Below, one piece after another: positions 32,725 through 41,252 of a stretch of 64,000 nt of DNA. The stretch is from contig NZ_FNII01000002.1 of the NCBI RefSeq assembly GCF_900103865.1, forward strand, positions 1 through 64,000. Direction: 5' to 3'. The translations under genes were made by a program, and so were the position numbers. The notes under the pieces were generated by a model. It saw only the letters and a program-made list of their open reading frames with translations, was not told where the DNA came from and searched no databases. The DNA comes from Vreelandella arcis. Its GTDB lineage: Bacteria; Pseudomonadota; Gammaproteobacteria; Pseudomonadales; Halomonadaceae. Each line of letters starts with the position of its first letter. Position 1 is the first letter of the stretch.

Positions 32725-34044
32725 ATGGCTAAAAAACCTAAAGGTAATGGCAGCGACGGTCAGTTTTCTGATGCGAGCGAGTCACTCACCTCGGTTTCGT
32801 GCGGGGCCGAAAAACTCCTGCTGGCAGCACTGGAGCGTGGTGGTAGCTGCCTTGAAACAGGCCGCTTTCTCATCAGTTATCGTGATGGCATGCTTGAAGA
32901 GGGCATCAAAGCTCTGAAGGCACAGAACTTTCGGGTGGCCGATGCGCGTGACTTTGCGGATCAGGCGGTCAGCCTGGAAGACGCCGGGGATGCCGAGGCG
33001 ATGGTGTTCCCTGAGCTGGGTGTCGCGCTGGTGGGGGGTGATGCGCTCACCCTGCATGGAATGAGCGTTAACGACACCATCCCCGCTGAGAGTCCGATAG
33101 AAATCATTGAGCCGGAGTATTTTGCGTTCTCGGAAAGCTCGGAGTACCTGCGCGGCTTTTTGAGGGCGGCGAGCGCCATCGCTCAGGATCTTGGTGCTGT
33201 CGGCGATATTGATGAAGAAGAAGAGGATCTTGAGGCTGACTTTCTAGGCGCTACCTGGGGATTGAGGCGATGCAAGGTGCCGCAAAGCACTGCAAGTGGG
33301 GCTGGTATCAAAGTGGCCGTGCTGGATACGGGGATGGATCTGGGGCACCCTGATTTCGAAGACCGGCCGTTCGAGACGCGGTCCTTCGTCGGGGAGCCGG
33401 TTCAGGATATCAACGGCCACGGAACACATTGTATTGGTACGGCTTGCGGGCCAAAGGTGCCTGCTGGGAGTGCCTCGCGTTACGGCATCGCTTTTGAGTC
33501 TCAGGTGTTTGCTGGAAAGGTGCTCACCAACGCAGGGAACAGCACGGGGGCGGGTGTACTCGCCGGAATGAACTGTGCCATCGCTAACCGATGCGAGATT
33601 ATCTCCATGTCTCTGGGCAGTCAGAGCCCGATCCAGGCCGCCTACACCCACGCGGGTTCTGCGGCCCTGGGCAAGGGTTGCCTGATCATTGCCGCGGCGG
33701 GAAATGCGTCGCTGAGCACCGGTGCCCCGGCCAACTCGCCCACCATCATGTCTGTGGCGTCGCTGGATGCCAACCTGAAGCCTTCCCGGTTTTCAAACGT
33801 TGGCAAGATCGATATTGCAGCGCCCGGTCGCGACGTTTTTTCGTCGTGGCCTCGGCCGATTCACTACAAAACGATCAGTGGCACGAGCATGGCGGCACCC
33901 CACGTGGCGGGTTGCGCGGCGTTGTGGGCTCAGACGGACGCCTCGCTGCGAGGAATGAAACTCTGGCGACAGCTGCTGGCGTCAGCCCAGCGCCTGCCGT
34001 CTGCCGAATCCCGCGTTGGGGCGGGGCTGGTACAGGCGCCTTGA
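32725..34044 (+). CDS. subtilisin-family (S8) serine peptidase without signal peptide
   Basis: A 439-residue S8 peptidase with a complete triad: Asp201 ('AVLDTGMD'), His232 ('NGHGTHC') and Ser388 ('GTSMAAPH'), plus the oxyanion Asn327 ('AAAGNAS'). Residues 1-175 form a long N-terminal region with an acidic stretch ('DIDEEEEDLEAD') just before the catalytic domain; part of it ('LISYRDGMLEEGIKALKAQ') could be a propeptide-like domain. No signal peptide or membrane anchor is seen, so the enzyme appears cytoplasmic, unusual for this family. The ATG at 32725 follows GGGAT. The next gene, 38 bases on, encodes a small propeptide-like protein that may be its inhibitor or chaperone. Confidence 0.88.
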   Translation: MAKKPKGNGSDGQFSDASESLTSVSCGAEKLLLAALERGGSCLETGRFLISYRDGMLEEGIKALKAQNFRVADARDFADQAVSLEDAGDAEAMVFPELGVALVGGDALTLHGMSVNDTIPAESPIEIIEPEYFAFSESSEYLRGFLRAASAIAQDLGAVGDIDEEEEDLEADFLGATWGLRRCKVPQSTASGAGIKVAVLDTGMDLGHPDFEDRPFETRSFVGEPVQDINGHGTHCIGTACGPKVPAGSASRYGIAFESQVFAGKVLTNAGNSTGAGVLAGMNCAIANRCEIISMSLGSQSPIQAAYTHAGSAALGKGCLIIAAAGNASLSTGAPANSPTIMSVASLDANLKPSRFSNVGKIDIAAPGRDVFSSWPRPIHYKTISGTSMAAPHVAGCAALWAQTDASLRGMKLWRQLLASAQRLPSAESRVGAGLVQAP

Positions 34045-34082
34045 GTGAAGCGCTCATCGCCGGGTATAGAGGACTAGATTCG

Positions 34083-34322
34083 ATGGCAACGACAGCACTA
34101 TGGATCATCACGGTTTCAAGCGACCAATCGATCAATGACATCGCCACATGCCTGAGTGACGAAGGGTTGACGATCAGAGAGGTGCTTGAAGATATCGGCT
34201 GCATTACCGGGTCGGCCGATAACGTCACGGCGGAACGGCTGAAAAAGGTCGAGGGCGTCGTGGATATCGCCCCGGACATGCCGGTCGATGTGGGGCCGCC
34301 AGGCGTCGACCAGACCTGGTGA
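34083..34322 (+). CDS. small propeptide/inhibitor-like partner of the subtilase
   Basis: A 79-residue protein with the pattern of an I9-type subtilisin propeptide fold: strand 'LWIITVSS', helix 'INDIATCLSDEGLTIREVL', strand 'CITGSADN', helix 'TAERLKKVEGV', and a strand 'VDIAPDMPVDVG' whose 'V..I.PD' ending resembles the C-terminal edge that occupies the protease cleft in propeptides. It starts at ATG 34083 with AGAGGA upstream, 38 bases behind the subtilase on the same strand. I propose a trans-acting inhibitor or folding helper; this is inference from size, pattern and position, not family recognition. Confidence 0.6.
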   Translation: MATTALWIITVSSDQSINDIATCLSDEGLTIREVLEDIGCITGSADNVTAERLKKVEGVVDIAPDMPVDVGPPGVDQTW

Positions 34323-34407
34323 GAGCCACACCCGGCCACCATCATCTTCGTGACCGGGCGGCCCCTATGCATCACACTGCCATTCTATTCCCTTCGGATG
34401 CACACCC

Positions 34408-35694
34408 TTGACCACCGCCGCCTGGTTTGTATTGATCGGAATCCTGTTGATCATGATGGGATTGCGTTCCTCCTTTCTTCAACGTATGCGGCTCACACCG
34501 TCGATTGTCTATTTGGCCATTGGCGTCATCCTGGGGCCGTCGGTGTTGGGCGCCTTTCATTTCAATCCGCTCGAGCAGGCACACCTGCTGGAAGTGCTCG
34601 CCGAGATTGCGGTGTTGGTGTCGTTGTTTATCGCGGGCATGAAAATGCCGTTGCCCTTCAGATGGCGCGAATGGCGTGTTCCGGTGCGGCTTGCGTTTGT
34701 CTCCATGTCGATCAGCGTCGCCCTGACCGCCGCCTTCGGTTACTACGTGCTGGCGCTTCCGCTGGGGGCGGCGGTTGTGCTGGGCGCCATACTGGCGCCT
34801 ACCGATCCGGTGCTGGCCACCGAAGTGCAGGTTCGCCACATGGGTGATAAAGACCCGCTGCGCTTCACATTGACCAGTGAAGCGGGCATGAATGATGGCA
34901 GTGCCTTTCCGTTTGTGATGCTCGGGCTTGCCATGCTCAGTGAGCCGTTCAGCGTTGAGCTGATAGAGGGCTGGCTGCTGAAGGATGTTCTGTGGTCCAC
35001 GCTGGTGGCGTTGGTGGTGGGCGTGCTCATGGCGCGTTTATTGGCCCAGCTGGTGTGGAAGCAACGTTTCTTGATCAGCGAGGGCCCTTTGCTGGATGAC
35101 TTCCTCGGCCTGGGCTTGATCGGTGTGGTCTATGGCATCTGCCTGCTGCTGGATGCCTGGGGCTTTCTGGCGGTGTTTGCCGCGGCCATTTCACTGCGCC
35201 AGTCGGAGCGCAAGCTGGCGAATGTTCATGCACCCGCCAAAGATGAACAGGCCACGCCTGTTGTGGCGGCCCACGACGAAAAGGCGACGTTTCAACACAG
35301 CACGCAGGTGGCAGAAGGCTCGCTGGCGTTCAAGGAGTCCCTCGAGCGGCTGTCCGAGCTGGTGCTTGTCATGCTGCTGGGAGGGATGCTGTTCCTTGAT
35401 TCGTGGAGTGTGCGGGCGGTTGGCCTGGCGCTATTTCTGTTTGTTATCGTGCGCCCTATCAGCGTATTTATCGGCCTGCTTGGCTCGGGTACGCCGGTGC
35501 GGCTGCAAATGCTGGTGGGCTGGTTCGGCGTGCGTGGTATCGGCTCGATCTATTACCTGATGTTCGCAATTGTGTTCGGTCTGCCGGAAGCGCTGGCGGT
35601 GGAGTTCATCCATATTACGCTGGTGGTGATCGTGCTTTCGATCATCATCCACGGACTCTCCGTCAAGCCGATGATGTCAAAGTGGTGGCCTTAG
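34408..35694 (+). CDS. CPA1-type Na+/H+ antiporter
   Basis: A 428-residue inner-membrane protein with about 12 helices. Family landmarks are 'GVILGPSVLGAFHF' in an early helix, 'GAILAPTDPVLATEVQ' (the Asp-containing unwound helix near residue 130), 'SEAGMNDGSAFPF' (second conserved acidic helix, Asn-Asp) and a C-terminal 'GWFGVRGIGSIYYLMF'. It exchanges Na+ (or K+) for H+. A hydrophilic insert of about 45 residues ('HAPAKDEQATPV...') splits helices near residue 290. The start appears to be TTG at 34408; no in-frame ATG lies nearby. It is followed by the MgtC-like gene after 69 bases. Confidence 0.87.
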   Translation: MTTAAWFVLIGILLIMMGLRSSFLQRMRLTPSIVYLAIGVILGPSVLGAFHFNPLEQAHLLEVLAEIAVLVSLFIAGMKMPLPFRWREWRVPVRLAFVSMSISVALTAAFGYYVLALPLGAAVVLGAILAPTDPVLATEVQVRHMGDKDPLRFTLTSEAGMNDGSAFPFVMLGLAMLSEPFSVELIEGWLLKDVLWSTLVALVVGVLMARLLAQLVWKQRFLISEGPLLDDFLGLGLIGVVYGICLLLDAWGFLAVFAAAISLRQSERKLANVHAPAKDEQATPVVAAHDEKATFQHSTQVAEGSLAFKESLERLSELVLVMLLGGMLFLDSWSVRAVGLALFLFVIVRPISVFIGLLGSGTPVRLQMLVGWFGVRGIGSIYYLMFAIVFGLPEALAVEFIHITLVVIVLSIIIHGLSVKPMMSKWWP

Positions 35695-35763
35695 ATCGAG
35701 AAGGCCGCCTGACCATTATTGCCAGTGACCCCCTTTGGTTAGTACAGCGACAGGAACAACACA

Positions 35764-36279
35764 ATGGAAGTGATTGGCGATATCGTTGTCTCCGAGTTTT
35801 CGGATTTTAACGATCTAAGTGAATTTGTCGTGGTGGTGCTGCGGCTGTTGATGGCGGCGCTCTTGGGTGGCCTGCTGGGGCTGGAACGCGAACAGAGCGG
35901 TAAGCCAGCGGGCATACGTACCCATATGCTGGTATGCATGGGGGCTGCGCTATTTATCTTGATTCCTGCGCAGGCGGGCATCTCCGATTCAGAGATGAGC
36001 CGCGTCATTCAGGGGGTCATTTCCGGGATCGGTTTTCTTTGTGCCGGTACCATCATCACCCGTAAAGATGAACAAGGCACATCAGGGCTGACCACGGCGG
36101 CGGGCATTTGGTTTACGGCCGCCATCGGCATCGCCGTGGGCCTGGGGCGCGAGCAGACGGCCGTCCTGTGTACGCTACTGGCCTGGGTGGTGCTTTACGT
36201 AGTGCCATTCTTCTCGCGTTCCATCAGCAGGAAAAGAGCGGAGCGTGGCGAGGACACTGACGATGATCCCGAGACTTGA
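35764..36279 (+). CDS. MgtC/SapB-family membrane protein
   Basis: A 171-residue inner-membrane protein with four helices and the MgtC signature: 'LLGGLLGLEREQSGKPAGIRTHMLVCMGAALF' in outline (key residues G-L-E-R-E and R-T-H), 'VISGIGFLCAGTII', then 'GLTTAAGIWFTAAIG'. Relatives modulate membrane ATPases or Mg2+/K+ homeostasis; the longer C-terminal domain of Salmonella MgtC is absent, as in the shorter SapB/YhiD-like group. The ATG at 35764 follows ACAGGAA. It is 69 bases behind the antiporter, probably in one operon, and convergent with hsdR. Confidence 0.87.
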   Translation: MEVIGDIVVSEFSDFNDLSEFVVVVLRLLMAALLGGLLGLEREQSGKPAGIRTHMLVCMGAALFILIPAQAGISDSEMSRVIQGVISGIGFLCAGTIITRKDEQGTSGLTTAAGIWFTAAIGIAVGLGREQTAVLCTLLAWVVLYVVPFFSRSISRKRAERGEDTDDDPET

Positions 36280-36377
36280 TGATACTTAAACGACTGCTGA
36301 TAAAATTAAGACGCTCAGTTTCGGCACGAGTACTCTTTGGGTCGCTAGAGATTACTGACCTTATTGTTTCGAGAGCT

Positions 36378-39300
36378 TTAAGCGACCCATTTTCGTCCAC
36401 TCGCCGCGAATTCAACGACCAGTTCGAACACGTTATCGCACTTCTCTTTAAACGCCACCCGGTCATAGCTCTCCGGTAAATCTTTATCGAGAACTTCTTC
36501 AATTGCTGCTTTTACTGCTCGTTGTGTTTGGCCGTCCTTCCACCAATCCTGAACCAAGACTTTGGGGTAGCCTTCAAGCAGCCGGATGATCAAATCTTTG
36601 GCTGCCAACTTGACTTTCTGCTCCTCGGCTTTGGTCAGTTTGTCTTTCTTCAAAAGATCGTAGAGTTCTAATTCTTCTTCCGTCAGCCCTTCACGAGTGT
36701 GGCGCTCTGATTCATCTGTCAAGTTACTGACGTACTTCACTAAGTCTTCATAATATGCATCTGCTGAAGAGCTACCGGCGTTGTATTGGTCGATGATTTC
36801 CTGAAGACGCTGTGCGAAATCCGTACGTGTGTGATTTTGCTCAAGCAACTGCTGCAACTTGTCTTCAATGAAGGCACGGAGCTCTGCAATCTCAATGTGC
36901 TTGTATTCTGCCTTTTTGAAATCTTCCCGGAGCTTGTCGTAGTTAATCTTGCTCAGATCCCAACCTTGGCCCTTCTGGACAATTTCGTACTCAGCCCGGT
37001 GCTCCTTGATGTTGAACGCTTCTGCGTTATCAACTACCACACTCTCATCTAACAACTCGGAAATCTTCTGGCTGATCTCGTCAATATCCGCCTTTTCCAC
37101 CAAGGCATCAACCACACCACGAAGATATTGGATAGCCGCAATCCGCTGGTTATCGTGCTGTTGGAAAATCTCCGGTTTGCACGCCTCATAAAGGGCGGTC
37201 ACCGTGTTCTCATAGACATTGAACTGCTTGCGCCATTCTTCATTGCTCAGCAACGTATCTGCCGCTTGATAGAAGAAGTTTATATTTTTAAAGGTATCCT
37301 GTTTCTCAAATACTGAGGTCAGCTCAATATCTCGCTCCCTGCAGAATTCCAGCGTTTGGGCAACGGCTTCATCCAGCAATTCAAAGAGCTCTGACTTTTC
37401 CTGAACCGGCTGCTCGTCGCCATCCGCTCCCTGCGCATAGTCTTTCAGTGCTTTGCGCATGTTCCGGAAAACATTGTAGTAATCGACGATTTCGCCACTT
37501 TTCTTTTCTACTAAATCACCGCTGTGGCCTTTAATTCGGTAGGATGCCACTCGGTTGGCCCGGGCAATCGTCTGCATCAGACTATGACCCTTCATGGGTT
37601 TGTCCAGATAGAGGGTTGAGACGGTAGGTGCGTCGAACCCGGTTAGCCACATGGCACACACAAACGCCAGTTGAAGGGGATGTTCCGGATCTTTAAAGTT
37701 ATACTCCACATCGTGCATATGTGCATCAAGCTGATCTAGCCGCTTGATGTGAGGCTTGATATTTAGTCCCTGTTTCTCGAATTTTTCTTCGTCTGCTTTT
37801 GGGTCACTGATCACCACGGCCATTTCGACAGTTTTCATGTAATCCCGGATCTTTTTGAAGCGGGCTTTCTCCACTTCGTTGGTCGATTCTTTGATCAGTT
37901 TCAGCAGGCGCTTTTGTTCATCCTTCCAGTGCTGCTGCACTTTGTCGTACATACGCACGGCGGTGAATTTGTCCAGAGTGACCACCATACCTTTGCCGAG
38001 ATAACCCCGGCGGGGGAAGTGATAAACGATATCCTTGGCGATGGTATCTAGACGATCGTTCCGTTTGATGACTTCCAGTTCGCGGGCATACTTTTTCTCC
38101 AGCTTTTCCTGCTGGGCTTCGTCCAGGTTCTCGTCTTCCAGCAATTCATAGAACTCGTCGCCCAGATCGTCGTTCTGGATGAGCACCTTCGGTACGCGTT
38201 TTTCGTAGAACAACGGCACCGTGGCGTTATCCTCCATAGCCTGCTGGAAGTTATACTCGGATACATAATCGCCGAACCAGCTATTAGTCTTGCGATCACG
38301 CCCCAGCAACGGTGTACCGGTAAAGGCCAGGAAGTGGGCACCTCTCAGGCCCGCACGCATATTCTCCGCCAAGTTCTTGTATTGGGTACGGTGGGCTTCA
38401 TCCACCATCACGATGATTTCCCGATTCTCCTTTTCCGGATCGAACAGCCGAGGGTATTTGCGCCCCTTGTCGTACCTGAACTTCTGAATCAGGGTGAAAA
38501 CCACCTTCTTGTTCTGCCCCAGGAACTTACGCATTTCCTCGGCATTGGCCGGTTGCGCGGCATCCTCTTTGCGAACCGTTTCAGTATTGAGAAAATTCCG
38601 ATAGATCTGTCCATCCAGGTCTTGTCGATCGGTAACCACCACAAAGCTGAAGTTGCCTGTGGCCTTGCGGAAAATCTTGCGGGCATAGAAGATCATTGAA
38701 AAGCTCTTGCCTGAGCCCTGGGTATGCCAGAAGACGCCCAGTTTGCCGTCATGCTCCCGGCGGTTTTGGAACCGCTCAAAGGCGTTATTGACGCCCAAAA
38801 ACTGATGGTTTTGGGCGATAATCTTGGTTTCGCCCTTATGAAACAAGATGAAGTTCTCGATATAGTCCAGCATCCGAGACGGCTCGCAAAGACCATTCAC
38901 CGCTTGCTCCAGGCTGGTGGCCTGCTCGGTAATTTTCTTGCGATCTATTGCTTCATTCTCGCTTTTAACCCGGAACCAGTTGAAAAAGTGCTCCCAGCCG
39001 GCCGTGAAGCTACCCATCCGGGTTTCCAGTGCATTGGAAAGAATACAAAAAGCGTTGCAGTGAAAGAGCTGGGGGATATCGTGGCGATAGCTGCGAAGGT
39101 TATCTTCGAAAGCATTGCGGAGCTTTACGTTAGAGTTTTTCAGCTCCACAAACACCAACGGCAAGCCATTGATATAAAGAATTACGTCCGGGCGCCGGTA
39201 TGCAGATTTTGGTGCTTGACCTACCGATTTAACCCATAGCTGGGAGACCGCCAACCAATGGTTCTGCTTTGGGTCATCAAAGTGAACAAGGCGAACCTTT

Positions 39301-39647
39301 TCGTACTGCTTAATACCTTGCTCATTATCAAACTGTACGGGGACGCCATCACGAATCAGGTCGTATAACTCACGGTTTGCAGCAATCGGCGACATGGCCG
39401 TGCGTCGATTCATCACCCGTTCAATGGCGTCATCAATGTTGCGTTCTGGAATAGTTGGGTTCAGTGCCACGCAGGCTTCTTTCAGTTGCACTGGGAGTAT
39501 CACATCCCGTTTATCAGTGCGCTGGGAGCCATCGTTCAGGTTTTCCGGCTTTGCGGTATAGCAATCCAGTACATCAAAACCGTGGATATGCTGAAGGCGC
39601 TGTAATAATGCCTGTTCAAGATTATCTTCTGATATAAAGCTAGCCAT
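36378..39647 (-). CDS. hsdR: type I restriction enzyme, R subunit
   Basis: A 1089-residue motor/nuclease subunit that translocates and cuts unmethylated DNA. The N-terminal PD-(D/E)xK nuclease has Asp154 ('RRPDVILYI') and 'VELKN' at 167-171. The SF2 motor follows with Walker A 'HTQGSGKS' (308-315), DEAH box 'VDEAHR' (415-420), 'FTGTP' and, near 680-730, 'WLTGFDAPTVSTLY' and 'QTIARANRV' (motifs V and VI). A C-terminal helical region that binds the methylase core follows. The ATG at 39645-39647 lies inside the end of abiEii (8-base overlap), so translation is linked to the toxin gene. All key motifs are intact. It is the last gene of the hsd operon. Confidence 0.92.
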   Translation of the reverse strand: MASFISEDNLEQALLQRLQHIHGFDVLDCYTAKPENLNDGSQRTDKRDVILPVQLKEACVALNPTIPERNIDDAIERVMNRRTAMSPIAANRELYDLIRDGVPVQFDNEQGIKQYEKVRLVHFDDPKQNHWLAVSQLWVKSVGQAPKSAYRRPDVILYINGLPLVFVELKNSNVKLRNAFEDNLRSYRHDIPQLFHCNAFCILSNALETRMGSFTAGWEHFFNWFRVKSENEAIDRKKITEQATSLEQAVNGLCEPSRMLDYIENFILFHKGETKIIAQNHQFLGVNNAFERFQNRREHDGKLGVFWHTQGSGKSFSMIFYARKIFRKATGNFSFVVVTDRQDLDGQIYRNFLNTETVRKEDAAQPANAEEMRKFLGQNKKVVFTLIQKFRYDKGRKYPRLFDPEKENREIIVMVDEAHRTQYKNLAENMRAGLRGAHFLAFTGTPLLGRDRKTNSWFGDYVSEYNFQQAMEDNATVPLFYEKRVPKVLIQNDDLGDEFYELLEDENLDEAQQEKLEKKYARELEVIKRNDRLDTIAKDIVYHFPRRGYLGKGMVVTLDKFTAVRMYDKVQQHWKDEQKRLLKLIKESTNEVEKARFKKIRDYMKTVEMAVVISDPKADEEKFEKQGLNIKPHIKRLDQLDAHMHDVEYNFKDPEHPLQLAFVCAMWLTGFDAPTVSTLYLDKPMKGHSLMQTIARANRVASYRIKGHSGDLVEKKSGEIVDYYNVFRNMRKALKDYAQGADGDEQPVQEKSELFELLDEAVAQTLEFCRERDIELTSVFEKQDTFKNINFFYQAADTLLSNEEWRKQFNVYENTVTALYEACKPEIFQQHDNQRIAAIQYLRGVVDALVEKADIDEISQKISELLDESVVVDNAEAFNIKEHRAEYEIVQKGQGWDLSKINYDKLREDFKKAEYKHIEIAELRAFIEDKLQQLLEQNHTRTDFAQRLQEIIDQYNAGSSSADAYYEDLVKYVSNLTDESERHTREGLTEEELELYDLLKKDKLTKAEEQKVKLAAKDLIIRLLEGYPKVLVQDWWKDGQTQRAVKAAIEEVLDKDLPESYDRVAFKEKCDNVFELVVEFAASGRKWVA

Positions 39648-40551
39648 CGACCTGCCGACTCCATGGTCCGGGTGGGTGCCAGAATTTCTGCACGGGGTCG
39701 GCGGCTGTTTTCTCTATCACGGGAGCAAGAAATTCCAACACCGCTGCTACAACCTCCGAAAACGCCTCCGGCACATGGGGTTGGCCAAGACGCTTACGGA
39801 AAGCCTGCCATTGTGGCTGCTTGCTGTCCACAAAAGCGGTAGAAAAAGGATTGGTTTCAGGGAGTTCCGTATGCCGGTTGGTAAAGGTTCTTGTTATTGC
39901 GCCAGCTAGGTTTGAGAGTGTGAAAGAGTGCTGCCGCGAGAGTGACCAAATATCGTAAAAGTCTTTCATGCGGCTGTTTAGTTCGCCCAACTTAATCATC
40001 GCCTGAAATTTCTCAGCAATGGATGATTCTGGTGAGTAACAAAGAATTCTGTCGGTGGGGAAGTCCAGCAAGGCAGGAAACGTCTGCCAGGAAGGCAGCG
40101 GGAAAATAATGTCGCCAAAGCCAATATCCAATTGCATGGGAATTGTGGCGTTTCCGAGCAACCCTGTAAACGTCACCCTAATCCCTTGATAGTCAGCGTC
40201 TTCGGTAATGGCTTCGGCTTTTAAAGTGTTTGAATCAAAAGATAAACCATCATCCACAACGCCCGTGGCTATCACATCGCTCACTTGGGCCAGAATAGCC
40301 TCTGGGCGATTGCTTGTTTGGCCCAGCATATCGATATCACGCGTCGGTCGAATATCCGGCCCCTGCATAACCCATAGCAGCAGGGCGCCCTTAAGGGTAA
40401 AACTGCGTTTATGAGTCGATTGGCTAAGCCGGTAAAGAAAACGCTCCATGGCGTAGTACTGCAGTAACTCCTGAAAGGGGCGTTTTTCTTCTCGGGATTT
40501 GTTCAGCAATTTCTGACGAACAGAGGCGGTGATGTTTTGGGCCACGATCAT
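39640..40551 (-). CDS. abiEii: AbiEii/AbiGii-type nucleotidyltransferase toxin
   Basis: A 301-303 residue nucleotidyltransferase of the type IV toxin-antitoxin/abortive-infection system AbiE. 'FTLKGALLLWVM' and 'RPTRDIDMLGQ' (the G-S-like lysine strand and DxD metal site Asp-Ile-Asp) form the nucleotidyltransferase core; 'RMKDFYDIWSLSRQ' is the characteristic AbiEii helix. Relatives modify tRNA or otherwise stop growth after phage infection. The ATG at 40549-40551 sits directly on the GGAG box with no spacing; the GTG two codons later (40543-40545) is better placed and may be the true start. It follows abiEi by 26 bases and overlaps hsdR by 8. Confidence 0.88.
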   Translation of the reverse strand: MIVAQNITASVRQKLLNKSREEKRPFQELLQYYAMERFLYRLSQSTHKRSFTLKGALLLWVMQGPDIRPTRDIDMLGQTSNRPEAILAQVSDVIATGVVDDGLSFDSNTLKAEAITEDADYQGIRVTFTGLLGNATIPMQLDIGFGDIIFPLPSWQTFPALLDFPTDRILCYSPESSIAEKFQAMIKLGELNSRMKDFYDIWSLSRQHSFTLSNLAGAITRTFTNRHTELPETNPFSTAFVDSKQPQWQAFRKRLGQPHVPEAFSEVVAAVLEFLAPVIEKTAADPVQKFWHPPGPWSRQVDG

Positions 40552-40577
40552 CTCCTTTCACTTTGCGTGGGCTTTCT

Positions 40578-41198
40578 TCACAGCTTGGCTTCCACATAAG
40601 GCGCCATGACCTTAGCGACGCGACAGATATTGGCGTATTTCATCAGCTTTCCAGGCAGGAAGGTTTTGCGGGTGCGGTAAAGCTCCAGAGCCTCCAGCAC
40701 GACATCCATGCCGATGCGATTACGGAACTTGAAGCAGTCCGCCAGGGTTTTTTCCGGGTTGTAGACCAGTAGCGTGATGCCATCCACCTCGACCTGTTCA
40801 ATGCCTTCGCTAAAGGCTTGCCCGGAGAATCGGTACCCGGCCACTGGTGGATAATCCAAAACCGGCAGGCGCGCATCCCGCTCCACCGCCAGATGCACCT
40901 GGTGGGGAATCTGAGTGGTAATGCCGTGCCAATCCAGCGCTGAAATGAGGCATAGCACGGCATGGGGAAAGCGGGTGGCGGCAGCCACTAGATCCGGGTT
41001 TTCAATCAGCGGCAGGTCCACTAGCCTGTACAGGCCACGGCTGAGCGGCTCGATAAGTCCTTCATCGCGGAGCTGATAGAACTGGTACCGGCTAATGCCC
41101 CGGGCTAGCGCCTCGCTCAGGCGAAGCTGTCCGCCGTGCTGACGAAACAGGGTTTGGAGTTGCGCCCGGGAGGATCGGGAGGAGCCAGAGTCAGACAA
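40578..41198 (-). CDS. abiEi: AbiEi-type antitoxin (transcriptional repressor)
   Basis: A 206-residue antitoxin with an N-terminal winged helix ('LSEALARGISRYQFYQLRDEGLIEPLSRGLYRL' in outline: residues about 25-58) and a C-terminal domain ('GITLLVYNPEKTLADCFKFRNRIGMD') typical of AbiEi_4-type proteins. AbiEi represses its own operon by binding inverted repeats and blocks the AbiEii toxin without a stable complex. The only available start is TTG at 41196-41198, which lies inside the left arm of a large inverted repeat (41191-41238). Such an operator over the start fits autoregulation. It follows hsdS after 54 bases, within the hsd operon. Confidence 0.85.
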   Translation of the reverse strand: MSDSGSSRSSRAQLQTLFRQHGGQLRLSEALARGISRYQFYQLRDEGLIEPLSRGLYRLVDLPLIENPDLVAAATRFPHAVLCLISALDWHGITTQIPHQVHLAVERDARLPVLDYPPVAGYRFSGQAFSEGIEQVEVDGITLLVYNPEKTLADCFKFRNRIGMDVVLEALELYRTRKTFLPGKLMKYANICRVAKVMAPYVEAKL

Positions 41199-41238
41199 AC
41201 CGTCACCACTTATTGATATCTGGTGACAGTTTGTCTGA
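41191..41238. promoter_or_regulatory. 18-bp inverted repeat upstream of abiEi
   Basis: TCAGACAAACCGTCACCA (41191-41208) and TGGTGACAGTTTGTCTGA (41221-41238) are complementary at 17 of 18 positions around a 12-base A/T-rich centre. It spans the whole hsdS-abiEi gap and the TTG start of abiEi. It is probably the AbiEi operator with an internal promoter, making the toxin-antitoxin pair separately controlled; as RNA it would also form a hairpin that could hide the start. Confidence 0.75.
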
Positions 41239-41252
41239 TTGCCATTGAAGGT

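Noticed and set aside
33591..34322. 243-codon plus-strand frame joining the subtilase end to the small protein
   Set aside because: The first two thirds are an out-of-frame shadow of the subtilase; only the last 79 codons from ATG 34083 are used.
36339..36388. GGGTCGCT/AGCGACCC inverted repeat at the end of hsdR
   Set aside because: The arms are 34 bases apart and one lies in the coding end of hsdR; no T-tract follows, so I do not call a terminator.
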